Shown here: piece by piece, positions 25,491 through 35,084 of the stretch
Layout of the letters: each line of letters begins with the position of its first letter
Position numbering within the stretch: the stretch's first letter is position 1
DNA from: Candidatus Krumholzibacteriota bacterium
Lineage (GTDB): Bacteria > Krumholzibacteriota > Krumholzibacteriia > Krumholzibacteriales > Krumholzibacteriaceae
DNA length: 47,642 nucleotides
Reading direction: 5' to 3'
Assembly: GCA_016926065.1 (NCBI GenBank)
Contig: JAFGPI010000162.1
Span: 1-47,642, forward strand
Translations under genes and position numbers: made by a program
Notes under the pieces: model-generated
The model's input: the letters and a program-made list of their open reading frames with translations, nothing else
Told to the model about the DNA's origin: nothing
Databases searched by the model: none

Positions 25491-28400
25491 TCAGTTTCGC
25501 TTGCGTTCGAATATCGTATAGACCACCGGGATGAGGATCAGGGTGATTAGCGAGGAACTGAGCAATCCGCCGATCACGACCCGGGCCAGGGGAGCCTGCG
25601 CTTCTCCCCCCTCGCCGAAGCCGATGGCGAGCGGCAGCAGGCCGAGGACCGTGGTCATGGTCGTCATCAGGATGGGTCGCAGCCGGTGAGATCCCGCTTG
25701 CCGCACCGCGTCGATGAGCTGCATATCGCTGTCGCGGCGCAGCTGATTGGTATGATGGACCAGCAGAATGGCGTTATTCACCACGATTCCCGTCAGTATG
25801 ATACAGCCTATGAACGCCTGCATGCTGAAGATGGTGCCGGTCAGTATCATGGTCAGCACGATACCGATTATGGCCATGGGAATGGAGAATAGGACCACGA
25901 ACGGATCCCGGAACGATTCGAACTGCCCTGCCATTACCATATAAACGAGGAAGATCGCCAATATGAGACCCAGGAGCAGTTCCCTGAACGCTTTTTGCTG
26001 CTCCTCGTAGTCACCGCCGAAGAGGATGGCGAAATCCTTGGGTACCGGGATGAAGCGAAGCTGCTTGCGGATTTCCTCGATCACCGTTCCCATATCCTGG
26101 CCGGTATAGTTAACTTCGATGGTTATGATACGCTCCTGATCTTTCCTTTCGATGCGGACCGGCCCCTCCTCCCGCACCGTTTTTACGACGTTGCGCAGCA
26201 CCACCGGTTCGCCCCGGTTGTTCACCACGGTCAGGTCGAGCAATTCCTCCAGGTCCCGGCGGTCCGCTTCGCTCAAACGCACCACGATGGGGTACTGTTT
26301 GCCCCCTTCGCGGTAAAAAGTCGCCCGTTTTCCGCCCACCACCGTCTCCAGCGCATCCCCGATGCGCGATACTCCCAGGTTGAGATCGGCCGCCTTCTTC
26401 CTGTCTATCCGGATAATCTGCTCGGGGCTCCCCTCCTCCCGGCTGATCCTGGTGTCGGTGATGCTGGGAATCGTCTTGATGGCCTCGTTGACCCGCTGGG
26501 CAAGGAGGTGGGCCGTTTCCAGATCGTATCCGCGGATCTCCACGTCGATCGAACTTTCCGAGGAAGCACCCATGCGGAGAATGAAGAGCCCCTGCCCGGC
26601 GCGGGTCCGGCAGGTCACTCCCGGGAGGGTGGATAGCAACGTCCGCAGATCGTTCGCGATCTGCTCGCTGCTTCGTTTCCGTTGGCGTTGCGGGACCAGG
26701 CTTATTCGTATCTGCGCCGTGTGGCCTCCCCGGGCGCGCCATCCGCCGCTGCCGGCGTAGGCCATTACCGATACCGCTTCGGGCACCTGCTTGCCGACGA
26801 TCTCCTCTACCGTCCGGGTGGTCTGATCCACCACCTCCAGCCGGGTTCCCACCGCCATCTCCAGGCTGATCCGCACCTCCCCCTCATCGGTGGCGGGCAT
26901 CAGCTCCACGCCGATAAACCGTATCAGTATTAGGGAGGCTATCAACAAGCCTCCGGTCGTGACGAACACCGTCTTCTTGTGTCCCAGCGCCCAGGACAGC
27001 AAGCGGGAGTATCGGCTTTCCACGTTCCGGAACACACCCTCGCTCCAGGCATAGATCCGGTGCAGGCGGCTCTCGTTCTGATAATGTTCCGAGGACTGGA
27101 ACCGGAGGAACCGCGAGGCCAGCATCGGTATCAGCGTGAGCGCCACGATAAGGGAGCAGAACAGCGAGAAACTGACCACGTAGGCCATCTGCCGGAACAT
27201 GATCCCGGACATACCGCGGATGAACACCACCGGAAAGAACACGGCCAGCGTGGTCAGGGTGCTGGCCAGGATGGCCGACCAGACCTCGGTAGTCCCTTTC
27301 AGGGCGCTCTGTACGTAGGAATCCCCGGCTTCGCGGTGCCGATAGATATTCTCCAGCACCACGATGGCGTTGTCCACCAGCATCCCGATTCCCAGAGCCA
27401 ATCCCCCGAACGTTATAATGTTGAGCGTGAATCCTCCGAAATACATCAGCCCGAAGGTCGCCACGATGGAGATGGGTATGGCCGTGGCGATAATGAGCGT
27501 GCTGGAGACGTTGCGCAGAAAGAGAAACAGGATGATTATGGCCAGGATACCCCCCAGGAGGACGGCGTATCCCATATTGCTGATCGACTGCTTGATATAC
27601 CGGGAGGTATCGATGAGAGCGATCAGCCGGAGCTGCGGAATGTCGCGGTTGATCCGCTCCATCTCGGCCCGCACCTCCCGGGCCACATTCACGGTGTTCG
27701 CTCCGGATTGCTTGCTGACCGAAATGCGCAATCCCGGTTTGCCGTCGATCCGCACCACCTGGCGGATCTCCTCCCACGAGTCCAGCACGTCCGCCACGTC
27801 TCTGATCTGAATGGGCGAACCATCACGGACGGCGATGACCGTGTTACGTATTTCCTCGAGATCGCGATACTCCCCCTGGGTGCGTACCAGCACCTCGAAA
27901 TTTCCTTTATCGTACAGGCCGGCCGGCACATTGCGGTTCTCACTGCTCAGGGCCGCGAGCAGGACGTCGGTCGATATCCCGAGCGCCTTGAGCTCGGCCG
28001 CGTGCAGATCCACATGTATCTCCCGGTTAAGCCCTCCGCGAATGTCGATCGCCGCCACGCCGGGCACTCGTTCCAGCCGGTATTTCACCTGATCTTCGAC
28101 GATCTGCCGCAAATCGAGTGGATTGAGGCTGCTCGAGATTCCGAGATACATTACCGGAAAGGCGGAAAGATCGAACTTGCGGATCATGGGGCGCTCTATA
28201 TCCTCGGGCAGTCGCGCTATGACCCGGTCTATCCGATCGCGGATGTCGTTGGCGGCCACGTCGAGATCAGTGCCCCAGGTGAAGGAGACCCGCACCTGGC
28301 TGCGCCCTTCGGTGGAGGTGGAGGTGATTTCCTCTACTCCCTGCACGGCGGCCAGGGCCTCTTCTATGGGCCGGGACACGGATTCCTCGATCTCCTGGGG

Positions 28401-28565
28401 ACCCACGTTGGCGTACTCGGTGACCACGGAAATCGTGGGATAGGTGATTTCCGGCATAAGATCGATGGAAAGACGGCTGAAGGAAACGAGACCCAGCGTG
28501 ATAATCACCAGGAAAACTATGGTCGTCAGCACGGGACGGTTGACCGGTCCCCTTGAGATATTCAT
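25491..28565 (-). CDS. RND-family efflux transporter, AcrB/HAE1 type
   Basis: This 1024-residue proton-driven pump has full AcrB-like length with two six-helix repeats separated by two large periplasmic loops. The start (VNRPVLTTIVFLVIITLGLVSFSRLSIDLMPEITYPTISV) and end (VIPVVYTIFERKR) are typical. Helix 4 carries ALGIGMLVDNAIVVLENIYRH, where the first of AcrB's two Asp (407/408) is kept and the second is Asn, common in this subfamily. PVVFIRGMSGIMFRQ and DEGEVRISLEM are also family motifs. It follows the adaptor gene with a four-base overlap. No TolC-like gene lies in the window, so an outer-membrane partner must be elsewhere. Substrates are unknown. Confidence 0.95.
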   Translation of the reverse strand: MNISRGPVNRPVLTTIVFLVIITLGLVSFSRLSIDLMPEITYPTISVVTEYANVGPQEIEESVSRPIEEALAAVQGVEEITSTSTEGRSQVRVSFTWGTDLDVAANDIRDRIDRVIARLPEDIERPMIRKFDLSAFPVMYLGISSSLNPLDLRQIVEDQVKYRLERVPGVAAIDIRGGLNREIHVDLHAAELKALGISTDVLLAALSSENRNVPAGLYDKGNFEVLVRTQGEYRDLEEIRNTVIAVRDGSPIQIRDVADVLDSWEEIRQVVRIDGKPGLRISVSKQSGANTVNVAREVRAEMERINRDIPQLRLIALIDTSRYIKQSISNMGYAVLLGGILAIIILFLFLRNVSSTLIIATAIPISIVATFGLMYFGGFTLNIITFGGLALGIGMLVDNAIVVLENIYRHREAGDSYVQSALKGTTEVWSAILASTLTTLAVFFPVVFIRGMSGIMFRQMAYVVSFSLFCSLIVALTLIPMLASRFLRFQSSEHYQNESRLHRIYAWSEGVFRNVESRYSRLLSWALGHKKTVFVTTGGLLIASLILIRFIGVELMPATDEGEVRISLEMAVGTRLEVVDQTTRTVEEIVGKQVPEAVSVMAYAGSGGWRARGGHTAQIRISLVPQRQRKRSSEQIANDLRTLLSTLPGVTCRTRAGQGLFILRMGASSESSIDVEIRGYDLETAHLLAQRVNEAIKTIPSITDTRISREEGSPEQIIRIDRKKAADLNLGVSRIGDALETVVGGKRATFYREGGKQYPIVVRLSEADRRDLEELLDLTVVNNRGEPVVLRNVVKTVREEGPVRIERKDQERIITIEVNYTGQDMGTVIEEIRKQLRFIPVPKDFAILFGGDYEEQQKAFRELLLGLILAIFLVYMVMAGQFESFRDPFVVLFSIPMAIIGIVLTMILTGTIFSMQAFIGCIILTGIVVNNAILLVHHTNQLRRDSDMQLIDAVRQAGSHRLRPILMTTMTTVLGLLPLAIGFGEGGEAQAPLARVVIGGLLSSSLITLILIPVVYTIFERKRN

Positions 28566-29758
28566 CGGCTGTTCTTCTCTCTCTGGGTGTTCTCCGGCTC
28601 ACCGGATGAATCCGGTGCTTCTTCCTGCAGCATTATCGGGCTCCCATCGTCGAGCAGGTGTTGCCCCAGAGTGATCACCCGGCCCTGAATGTTCGGATCG
28701 ATAATCTCGGTTACATCGGGCGTAACGATCCCGGTCGTCACCCGCACGTAGCGGGCTACCGTCTCCCCGTCCGGGACCACGAACATGACTGTTTCCCCCC
28801 TGCGTTCCACCACCGCCGTACTCGGCACGAGCTGCGAATTGGCCTTTTCCGCCGTGACCACCTCCACCCGGGCGAACATCCCCGGCTTGAGCAGATGCGA
28901 CGCGTTTCCTACTTCCACTTCCATTTCCGCCATCCGGGATGCTTCCCGCATCATCGGCGCGATGCGCGCCACGGTCCCGGAAAACCGCCTGTCCGGAAAG
29001 GCATCCACCAGCACGTCCACCGACTGCCCGCGGGCGATGTGTCCGTAATCCCGCTCGGTGATGGTGGTCCGCACTATCACCGAATCGATACCCACTACCA
29101 ATACCACGGCCATATTGGGTGCCAGCAACGCGCCCTCGTCAACGAAACGCTCCCCGATGAATCCGGCCCCGGAAGCGTTCAAAAGGGTGTACCCGAGCCT
29201 TATCCTGGCCGATTCCAGGGCGGCCTCACGCTGCTCCACCTGGGCTAGGGCCAGCCGGTAGCGTGCTTCCCGGGCGTCGTAGTTACCGAGGGCGGCATCC
29301 AGCTCGGCCGCCGTTACCAGGCCCTTTTCCTCCAACGACTCCACCCTTTCCTTCTCCTGCCGGGACAACTCAAACTGGCTGCGCGATTCGGCCAGCGACG
29401 CTTCGGCGATCCTCATATTGGCCTCGGCCTCCCGTACCGCCTGCTGGTATTCGGCATCGTTGATCCGGGCGATAATTTCTCCTTCCCGGACCGGGTCGCC
29501 TATTCTTTTATTTATCTGTATGACCCTGCCGGAAACTTTCGGGGCGACCACATACTGGTTGTAAGGATGAATGGTGCCGGTGAATTTACGGATCTCCCTG
29601 ATCGGCCCGAATCTTACCGCGGCGACCTCGACGGCGACGGGCGGCCGCTGATCATTCCCTTGCCCCCCTCCCCTTCCCTTAAGCAACAGCTGGGTCAATC
29701 TGACTCCCAATAGTAAGAAGATAAAGGCAGCGATAACTATGATGAACCATCTTTTCAT
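28562..29758 (-). CDS. RND periplasmic adaptor (membrane fusion protein)
   Basis: The 398-residue HlyD/AcrA-type adaptor has an N-terminal anchor (WFIIVIAAFIFLLLGVRL). A split lipoyl/barrel-sandwich domain (VSGRVIQINKRIGDPVREGEIIARIN...) flanks an alpha-helical hairpin, residues about 110-190, visible as Glu/Arg/Ala-rich coiled coil. A beta-barrel region (IARGQSVDVLVDAFPDRRFSGTVARI) follows, with a Ser/Pro/Glu-rich tail. It bridges the RND pump to an outer-membrane channel. First gene of the two-gene operon; ATG 29758, with a possible promoter about 70 bases upstream. The stop overlaps the pump start by four bases. Confidence 0.95.
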   Translation of the reverse strand: MKRWFIIVIAAFIFLLLGVRLTQLLLKGRGGGQGNDQRPPVAVEVAAVRFGPIREIRKFTGTIHPYNQYVVAPKVSGRVIQINKRIGDPVREGEIIARINDAEYQQAVREAEANMRIAEASLAESRSQFELSRQEKERVESLEEKGLVTAAELDAALGNYDAREARYRLALAQVEQREAALESARIRLGYTLLNASGAGFIGERFVDEGALLAPNMAVVLVVGIDSVIVRTTITERDYGHIARGQSVDVLVDAFPDRRFSGTVARIAPMMREASRMAEMEVEVGNASHLLKPGMFARVEVVTAEKANSQLVPSTAVVERRGETVMFVVPDGETVARYVRVTTGIVTPDVTEIIDPNIQGRVITLGQHLLDDGSPIMLQEEAPDSSGEPENTQREKNSR

Positions 29759-29829
29759 ACGACCGTTTCCTTTTCAGAATCCGAAGCGGGAGACGGGCAA
29801 GGTCCCGGATTCGGTATTCAATCCTTATT

Positions 29830-29857
29830 ATAATATCACTCCTAGCGCGGTAAACAA
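29830..29857 (-). promoter_or_regulatory. Possible promoter of the RND operon
   Basis: Minus-strand TTGTTT (29852-29857), 16 bases, TATTAT (29830-29835); a perfect TATAAT overlaps at 29827-29832 but with 19-base spacing. Confidence 0.4.
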
Positions 29858-29961
29858 AGTCATCCCCATTATAACCGTTGGGGGAGCGGTCTGCACGTAG
29901 AAAAAAACGGAGCGGGAATGTCCGTCCGATCGGTTTCCGTTCTATAAAACAGCCCGCATAT

Positions 29962-31164
29962 TTATAATAAATAAAGGAACTGCCCGAACATTTGGTCGTA
30001 GCGGGGCGCCATTACCGACCAGTCGTATCGTTCCACAAAGGAGCGGGTGAGCGTATCCCGGGTGCCGGAAATATCCTCGATCCGAGCCTTAAGCTTATTC
30101 ATCAGATCGTCGAAATCGTGGTAGAAGAATCGCTCCCTTTCCTTCTCCGGAATATGCTCCGGGTAGGCCAGCCTCCGGGGCAACAGCGGGTAGGTATTAC
30201 AATAAAGGGCCTGTACAACGCTGCTTCCGAAGAAATCATGAATCGATGTGACCGGCAGGATATCGGCCCGTTTTAGCCAGGATGCATAGCGGTTGAAATC
30301 TTCCTCATACCCAAAACGCACGATCCGCTTTGCCAGTCCGGTACGAGCCCGGACGAATACGGGGGGTTCCTGCTCAAAAGACTCGCCCAGCACCGCCAGT
30401 TCAAAATCTAACCCTTCCTTATCGAGTATGAACAGGGCACGGAAAAAGTCCTGTGGATTTTTATCGTACTCCCAGCGGTGATTCCAGAGGATCAGGGCGG
30501 GACTTTGGGAGCGACGGAGACGGCCGGAGAGATCGGGTCCGTGAGAGCTAGGGAGTCGGTCTGAGCACCCGGTACTGTATGAACGTTCCGATTCGTGGGA
30601 TTGATTGGGTCCCGGATGATCATCGAATCGCTTCAGGTCCAAACCCAGGGGGAGCACTGCGCTCTTGGCACGAATCTTCCCCACTTCCTCCAGGGAGTTA
30701 AAATCGGGAAAGGCGCGCAGAAAGAGGGGCAACTCCCGGAAAAAGATATCCCGGTGATAATGGGAATTGAACAGCACCCGGTCGGCCGCCAGGGCGGAGG
30801 TGTAATTTATAAAACCGTAGTGCCTGTCCCGTTGGGATCCCGGATCAGGATCGTCATTCGACCAGGGATAGGAAATCTGATTTTCGTGAAAATAGACGGC
30901 GGCTTTAATATTCTCGGTTCGGGCGCGGGTGAGGGCCAGGAAGGTAGTCAGATCGAGCATATCGCTGGCCAGGATCAGGTCAGGATGGTAATCCCCGGTA
31001 ATAAATCTCTCCGCCAGGGTGACCGCTCCCCCGTGCATGCGCCATTTCCAGTGCCTGCCGGGAAGGCCCAGGATCTCCACCTGAAAGGCGCTCCGGGCGG
31101 AGTATTCCTCGGCCCAGGCGGCGTGAGAACCGGTCATATAGGGTTCAAGTATCAGGATTTTCAT
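29962..31164 (-). CDS. DUF3524 / QTMAN-type glycosyltransferase
   Basis: The N-terminal motifs are those of the GTDC1/QTMAN family: ILEPYMTGSHAAWAEE, LPGRHWKWRMHGGA, LASDMLDLTTFLAL and YFHENQISYPWS. They are followed by DRVLFNSHYHRDIFF. The C-terminal half is GT4-like with LWNHRWEYDKNPQDFF and SSVVQALYCNTYPLLP. Vertebrate QTMAN adds mannose to queuosine in tRNA-Asp; bacterial relatives are widespread but their acceptors are, to my knowledge, mostly unproven. Length (400 residues) includes a polar insertion of about 38 residues near 182-220 (SHESERSYSTGCSDRLPSSH) between the two domains, probably a flexible linker. It precedes an NCS2-like permease by 16 bases. Tailoring of tRNA queuosine or a related 7-deazaguanine is inference. 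Confidence 0.82.
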   Translation of the reverse strand: MKILILEPYMTGSHAAWAEEYSARSAFQVEILGLPGRHWKWRMHGGAVTLAERFITGDYHPDLILASDMLDLTTFLALTRARTENIKAAVYFHENQISYPWSNDDPDPGSQRDRHYGFINYTSALAADRVLFNSHYHRDIFFRELPLFLRAFPDFNSLEEVGKIRAKSAVLPLGLDLKRFDDHPGPNQSHESERSYSTGCSDRLPSSHGPDLSGRLRRSQSPALILWNHRWEYDKNPQDFFRALFILDKEGLDFELAVLGESFEQEPPVFVRARTGLAKRIVRFGYEEDFNRYASWLKRADILPVTSIHDFFGSSVVQALYCNTYPLLPRRLAYPEHIPEKERERFFYHDFDDLMNKLKARIEDISGTRDTLTRSFVERYDWSVMAPRYDQMFGQFLYLL

Positions 31165-31180
31165 ATTACGGGCCTGGCCC

Positions 31181-32746
31181 TCAATGCCCGGCTCCCTCTT
31201 GGATTCCCCCCCGTTTTCCCCATAAATGGAAAAGGAGGAATACCACCATAAAACAGAAATAACCGAAGGCGTACTTTCCTCCCGCGTTCCATCCCAACAC
31301 GCTAACCGTTTCGTTATCCAGGAACTCGAAGGTATGGATCAATCCGAAAAAAGCCATGATAGCCGCGGCGGCCGACCATAGCGAGGCCTTGAGGAACTCC
31401 TTCTCAATGAGGAACACGCTGATTGCCGCCAGTATCATGGAGGAAAATATAAATCCCTTGTCCAGAGCCAAGATGCCCAGGAATCCGATTATTGGCACCC
31501 CTCTCTCCGCTTCCCGGGCCAGGGTGGTTCCCGCTCCCTGGTAGCCGAGCTTGAGGATATTGGCCCCCCAGGCGGCGAAGGCCGGAAACAGCCCCACCAC
31601 CACGGCCGGGGCATGGGAGCGGGGCACGGCCTGAAAAGCCTGAGCCGATATTATTATCCCGATCCACAGCACGATGGCGATTCCGGCTTCCATCGGTACC
31701 ACGGTGTTGATTACTTTCACGCACCCGAACAGGGCGATGATGACGAAGAATATTCCGTTGAGGGTGGAATAACCGGTCCTCGCTCCCAATCCCTTCCATC
31801 CGGGATGACCGATATAAATGGTCGTGGGGAAACAGGATCCGAAGAAGGAGGCGAGCAACGATCCGATCCCATTCACCGCCAGGGAAGGCATCGTCTCGTA
31901 CCGGTCACCCGCCGCCTCGGCACTCTCCAGGTTTTGCAGCGATCCGAGCACGTTGAAGAGACCCATGGGAATAATGATGGAGAAGTATTTGAAAAGGTAG
32001 GGACTGCGGAATATCTCCCACAGATTTCCCCCGTAAAAACGGGGTGGATTGAACCCGATCTGGGAGGCAGCCGCGCTTACCGCCCCCTTTTCCATTATCC
32101 CAAAAGACCAGGCCAGTATGGTTCCCGCTATCAGGGCAAGCAGACCGCCGGGTAGGCCAAAGGGGAATTTCACCCGGGCGAAATACTGGATCAATATTAT
32201 GGCCAAGGGGAGCAAGGCGATCACTGGTTTTTCGAAGGTGCGGAAGGCGAAATCCATGGAGATGAAGGTGATGGCGATTCCGGCCAGGGTGGAGAGGAGC
32301 GCCGCCCGGGGAGTTATCCGCCGCAGGATGTCGACGCAGAAGGCGCCTCCGAATTCGATCACTCCGCTGAAGAAACAGGCCAGCATCCCCACCTTCCAGG
32401 CCAACAGGTAGCTGCCCGTTTCCCGGTATACCGGTCCCATGATAAATATCAAGTAGGCGAAGAGACTGACGGTGTTTATGCCATAGGGCAGGGCGGTGAC
32501 GTCGTCGCGCTTTTCCCGGGCCGCCAGCTTCCTGGCCTGCCAGGAATAAAACAGGTTGCCGATGAGGATGGAAAGGGCGGCGCCGGGCAGAATCCGGGAA
32601 AAAACGAATTCCGAAGGGATCCCCGCCAGCACCGGGCAGAGGGCGGCGATTAGCAAGAACTGAATCAGGTTGTCTATGGCCAAGCCAAAGAAACCATCGA
32701 TATCGCGTTTCACTATCCAGGGATAAGCAAACTTACCTTTTTTCAT
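31181..32746 (-). CDS. NCS2/AzgA-like nucleobase-type permease
   Basis: The polytopic inner-membrane protein has about 12-14 helices over 521 residues. ATG 32746 is chosen because GGGAGGAGG lies six bases upstream; the track start 51 bases earlier has no such site. Motifs include WIVKRDIDGFFGLAIDNL, DDVTALPYGINTVSLFAYL, and GCFPTTIYIGHPG-like segments (SCFPTTIYIGHPGWKG). These recall the xanthine/uracil permease superfamily, in a divergent subgroup whose substrate I cannot name. The 16-base spacing to the QTMAN-like gene implies co-transcription. A purine or 7-deazaguanine precursor would fit a queuosine-related partner, but this is only a suggestion. Confidence 0.8.
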   Translation of the reverse strand: MKKGKFAYPWIVKRDIDGFFGLAIDNLIQFLLIAALCPVLAGIPSEFVFSRILPGAALSILIGNLFYSWQARKLAAREKRDDVTALPYGINTVSLFAYLIFIMGPVYRETGSYLLAWKVGMLACFFSGVIEFGGAFCVDILRRITPRAALLSTLAGIAITFISMDFAFRTFEKPVIALLPLAIILIQYFARVKFPFGLPGGLLALIAGTILAWSFGIMEKGAVSAAASQIGFNPPRFYGGNLWEIFRSPYLFKYFSIIIPMGLFNVLGSLQNLESAEAAGDRYETMPSLAVNGIGSLLASFFGSCFPTTIYIGHPGWKGLGARTGYSTLNGIFFVIIALFGCVKVINTVVPMEAGIAIVLWIGIIISAQAFQAVPRSHAPAVVVGLFPAFAAWGANILKLGYQGAGTTLAREAERGVPIIGFLGILALDKGFIFSSMILAAISVFLIEKEFLKASLWSAAAAIMAFFGLIHTFEFLDNETVSVLGWNAGGKYAFGYFCFMVVFLLFHLWGKRGGIQEGAGH

Positions 32747-33182
32747 TGTTTCCTCCTCCCGGCTGGCATCAAAACCTCTTTCTTTCCGGTGATTCAATTA
32801 CTTTATAAATTATGCGGGGCTATCTTTAAAAGATTTTTTTACATTTTCCATCATTGACGGCCAGCGGTCTTTCTCCTAGAGTGATTACCGGTCCGCTGAG
32901 AATCAAGATATCAGAAACCGGACCGGGTCAGCCAGCGATCCCGTAAGGGTAGAGCGCGAATCCCCTCCGCAACCCAGCCGGTGAACAAGGGGCCGAAACG
33001 CGGATCCTCGGGAGAAGATTGAGATGTATGGCCCTGGACCCTGGGCCAAGGGGTCGGGGAAGCCGGTGAATACAAAGATTTACTCCCTGCGGCGCAGCCA
33101 CCGGGCGGAAAGGGGAACGGGGCCGGCTAGAGGAAGCGGCTGAATCTATCGGAGGCGATTCAGAATATAAGGGAGGAAAACC
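32747..33182. other. Divergent intergenic region, no gene seen
   Basis: It holds the leaders of the NCS2-like permease (minus) and the lipoprotein gene (plus). I looked for a purine-type riboswitch upstream of the permease and did not see one. The right half (32930-33160) is GC-rich and contains ORFs without family resemblance. An AT-rich stretch at 32795-32850 may hold the permease promoter. Confidence 0.4.
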
Positions 33183-34481
33183 ATGAAGATCTTCGGTAAA
33201 CTGAGTATATGCATTTGCCTTTTCTGTCTGGCAATCTATATTCTGCCCCTCTGCTCTTGCGACGACAATCCCCTGGACGAGGAAAACAAAAACCGCACCC
33301 GTATCTTCATAGCATCGGGCAATAACCAGGAAGAGCGGGTAACCGCCGTTCTGCCTCAACCGCTGAAGGTGAAGGTCACTGACCTGCTGGGTCATGATCG
33401 GCCGGGCGTTACCGTGACCTTCTCAACCGCGGACGCAACCGCATCGCTGACTCCCCCTCAAACGACAACCGACGCCAATGGATTCGCTTCCTCAATTTTC
33501 AAGCTGGGGCACACGGCGGGAACCTACCTGGTAGGAGTGACCGCCAACGAGGACAGCGCCACCTTCACCGCCACGGCCGTCGATCCGGAATGCCCCGAGG
33601 AAAGCCTGGTAAAGATTAGCGACTGGCCGGGGGAACAGATATTCATTACCACTACCAGTTCCTCCCTGCTAGACGGAAGCGGATCGGTGCTGATCATATG
33701 CGATCCGGAGAACGGAACGGCGGAGAAAGTGCTGGAGACCACAGAATCTATTGTAGACCTTGCCTTCTCCTCCCGGGGAGAACTGTACCTGACCTCCCGG
33801 GACAAGATATTCAAGGTCAATCCCCATACGAAAACCCTGGAGGAATTTGCTTCCTACGCCGCTTCCCATGCGGTGGAGATAGAACCGAACCAGGGCGGAA
33901 TCCTCACCGGAGTGATAGATACCGAAATATTCACGGTACATTGTGCGGCTCCGGCCATCAGAACGCTTTACTCACAATCCAACGCCCTTCCGGAATGCCT
34001 GGCGGTCAATCCCCTCACTCGCAACTTTTACTACGTTTCCGGCTCCGCCCATACCTACCAGATAATTGAGCGGGAATGGGACGGCCGCACTGCACCCGGC
34101 ACGGCCTCAGTTCATGACATCTACACTCCCACGGCCGAGCCGGCGGGGATGTGTGTGGACAGCACCGGAACCATCTATATCACCCTTGACGGTAACGATT
34201 ACTTCAGAACGATCGGCAGGCTCACGGCGGATGGTGCCTGGGAGGAGAACTTCTTTGATTTTTATGCCCACGGCGGCAATAACTTACTGGCCGGACGTTG
34301 GGGCGACATTACCTTGCTGGGTGAAAATCTATACCTGATCGACCGCCGGAACAACCGGTTGGTGGTGATATCAACAAGCGGAGAATGGGTCAAGGCCTAT
34401 CAAAGCGAAATATTCAGCCGCTTGGGGGAAGAAAACGAACGGTACGGGATCACGGCCTCACGAACCTGGGATAGCATTTAA
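33183..34481 (+). CDS. Lipoprotein with invasin-type Ig domain and beta-propeller-like region
   Basis: ATG 33183 follows GGGAGGAAAACC. The N-terminus (ICICLFCLAIYILPLCSCDD) is a lipoprotein signal with cysteine at about residue 30-31 and acidic residues after it. Residues about 45-135 are a Big_1/invasin-like bacterial Ig domain: VTDLLGHDRPGVTVTFSTAD, TTDANGFASSIFKLG, AGTYLVGVTA. The remaining 300 residues alternate VDLAFSSRGELYLTSRDKIFKVN, CVDSTGTIYITLDGND and LYLIDRRNNRLVVIS, the rhythm of an NHL/SMP-30-like beta-propeller. It is probably surface or periplasm-facing. Monocistronic plus-strand gene between minus-strand neighbours. Ligand unknown. Confidence 0.82.
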   Translation: MKIFGKLSICICLFCLAIYILPLCSCDDNPLDEENKNRTRIFIASGNNQEERVTAVLPQPLKVKVTDLLGHDRPGVTVTFSTADATASLTPPQTTTDANGFASSIFKLGHTAGTYLVGVTANEDSATFTATAVDPECPEESLVKISDWPGEQIFITTTSSSLLDGSGSVLIICDPENGTAEKVLETTESIVDLAFSSRGELYLTSRDKIFKVNPHTKTLEEFASYAASHAVEIEPNQGGILTGVIDTEIFTVHCAAPAIRTLYSQSNALPECLAVNPLTRNFYYVSGSAHTYQIIEREWDGRTAPGTASVHDIYTPTAEPAGMCVDSTGTIYITLDGNDYFRTIGRLTADGAWEENFFDFYAHGGNNLLAGRWGDITLLGENLYLIDRRNNRLVVISTSGEWVKAYQSEIFSRLGEENERYGITASRTWDSI

Positions 34482-34589
34482 AACAGAATAACGGCCCTTT
34501 CCCTATTCGATCTGGATAACAACCGCATCGCCGGATTTACCCACTCCGAACTGCATCTGGCATAAATCTCGTCCCCATTCTTTTTGATC

Positions 34590-34622
34590 CGGAAATAAAA
34601 AACCCGATCGGATCATCGGGTT
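34590..34622 (-). terminator. Intrinsic terminator of the STAS genes
   Basis: On the minus strand AACCCGAT-GATCCG-ATCGGGTT is followed by TTTTATTTCC, a GC stem with a T-run. It is about 80 bases after the stop of the second STAS gene. Confidence 0.85.
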
Positions 34623-34700
34623 GAGAGTAATCTGAAACAGGCAACCAGTTACTTACGGAACCACCTCTATAAAGACGGGGATGGTAACTGGACTTGAGCT

Positions 34701-35042
34701 TTACTTCTGTAAACTCGCTACGGCCTCCTGCTCCGAATCGAATACGTCGAAAATCAGATTCAGCCTGGTTACCTGCAATATGCCCAGAACACGGTCATTG
34801 GGATGACAGAGTTTTATCACTCCGCCGTCCTTGGCGTAACGGGAACGGGCGGAAACCAGGATACCCAGACCGGTACTGGATATCCACTTAACCTTGGCCA
34901 GGCTGATAACCAAGTCCAGTTTCTTTTCGTTTATTAGATCAGAAATCATGTCGATGAGCTTCATATTGTCGGGCCCACCGTACATTTCCCCCGAAAGCTC
35001 AAGCACTGTGATGCCATCCACTTCCTTCTTTTTAATTTTCAT
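34701..35042 (-). CDS. STAS-domain anti-sigma factor antagonist (SpoIIAA-like), B
   Basis: The 113-residue single STAS domain has VLELSGEMYGGPD, LVISLAKVKWISSTGLGILV with the conserved phosphorylatable Ser (ISSTG), and a C-terminal EQEAVASLQK. Family members bind anti-sigma kinases (RsbW/SpoIIAB) in the dephosphorylated form and release a sigma factor. It is 42 bases after a paralogous STAS gene and followed by a clear terminator. ATG 35042; ribosome site GGGAAGAAAAT. No kinase, phosphatase or sigma factor gene lies nearby, so the partner must be encoded elsewhere. Confidence 0.92.
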   Translation of the reverse strand: MKIKKKEVDGITVLELSGEMYGGPDNMKLIDMISDLINEKKLDLVISLAKVKWISSTGLGILVSARSRYAKDGGVIKLCHPNDRVLGILQVTRLNLIFDVFDSEQEAVASLQK

Positions 35043-35084
35043 ATTTTCTTCCCTTTTCTCAGGTTCGAAGACTGCCAGATACTA

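Noticed and set aside
26979-28556. Plus-strand 525-residue ORF opposite the RND pump
   Set aside because: It is a shadow of the antisense codons of a well-supported gene; His/Gly/Arg-rich with no domain.
32750-32930. Possible purine riboswitch upstream of the NCS2-like permease
   Set aside because: No conserved purine-aptamer junction or pairing pattern could be seen.
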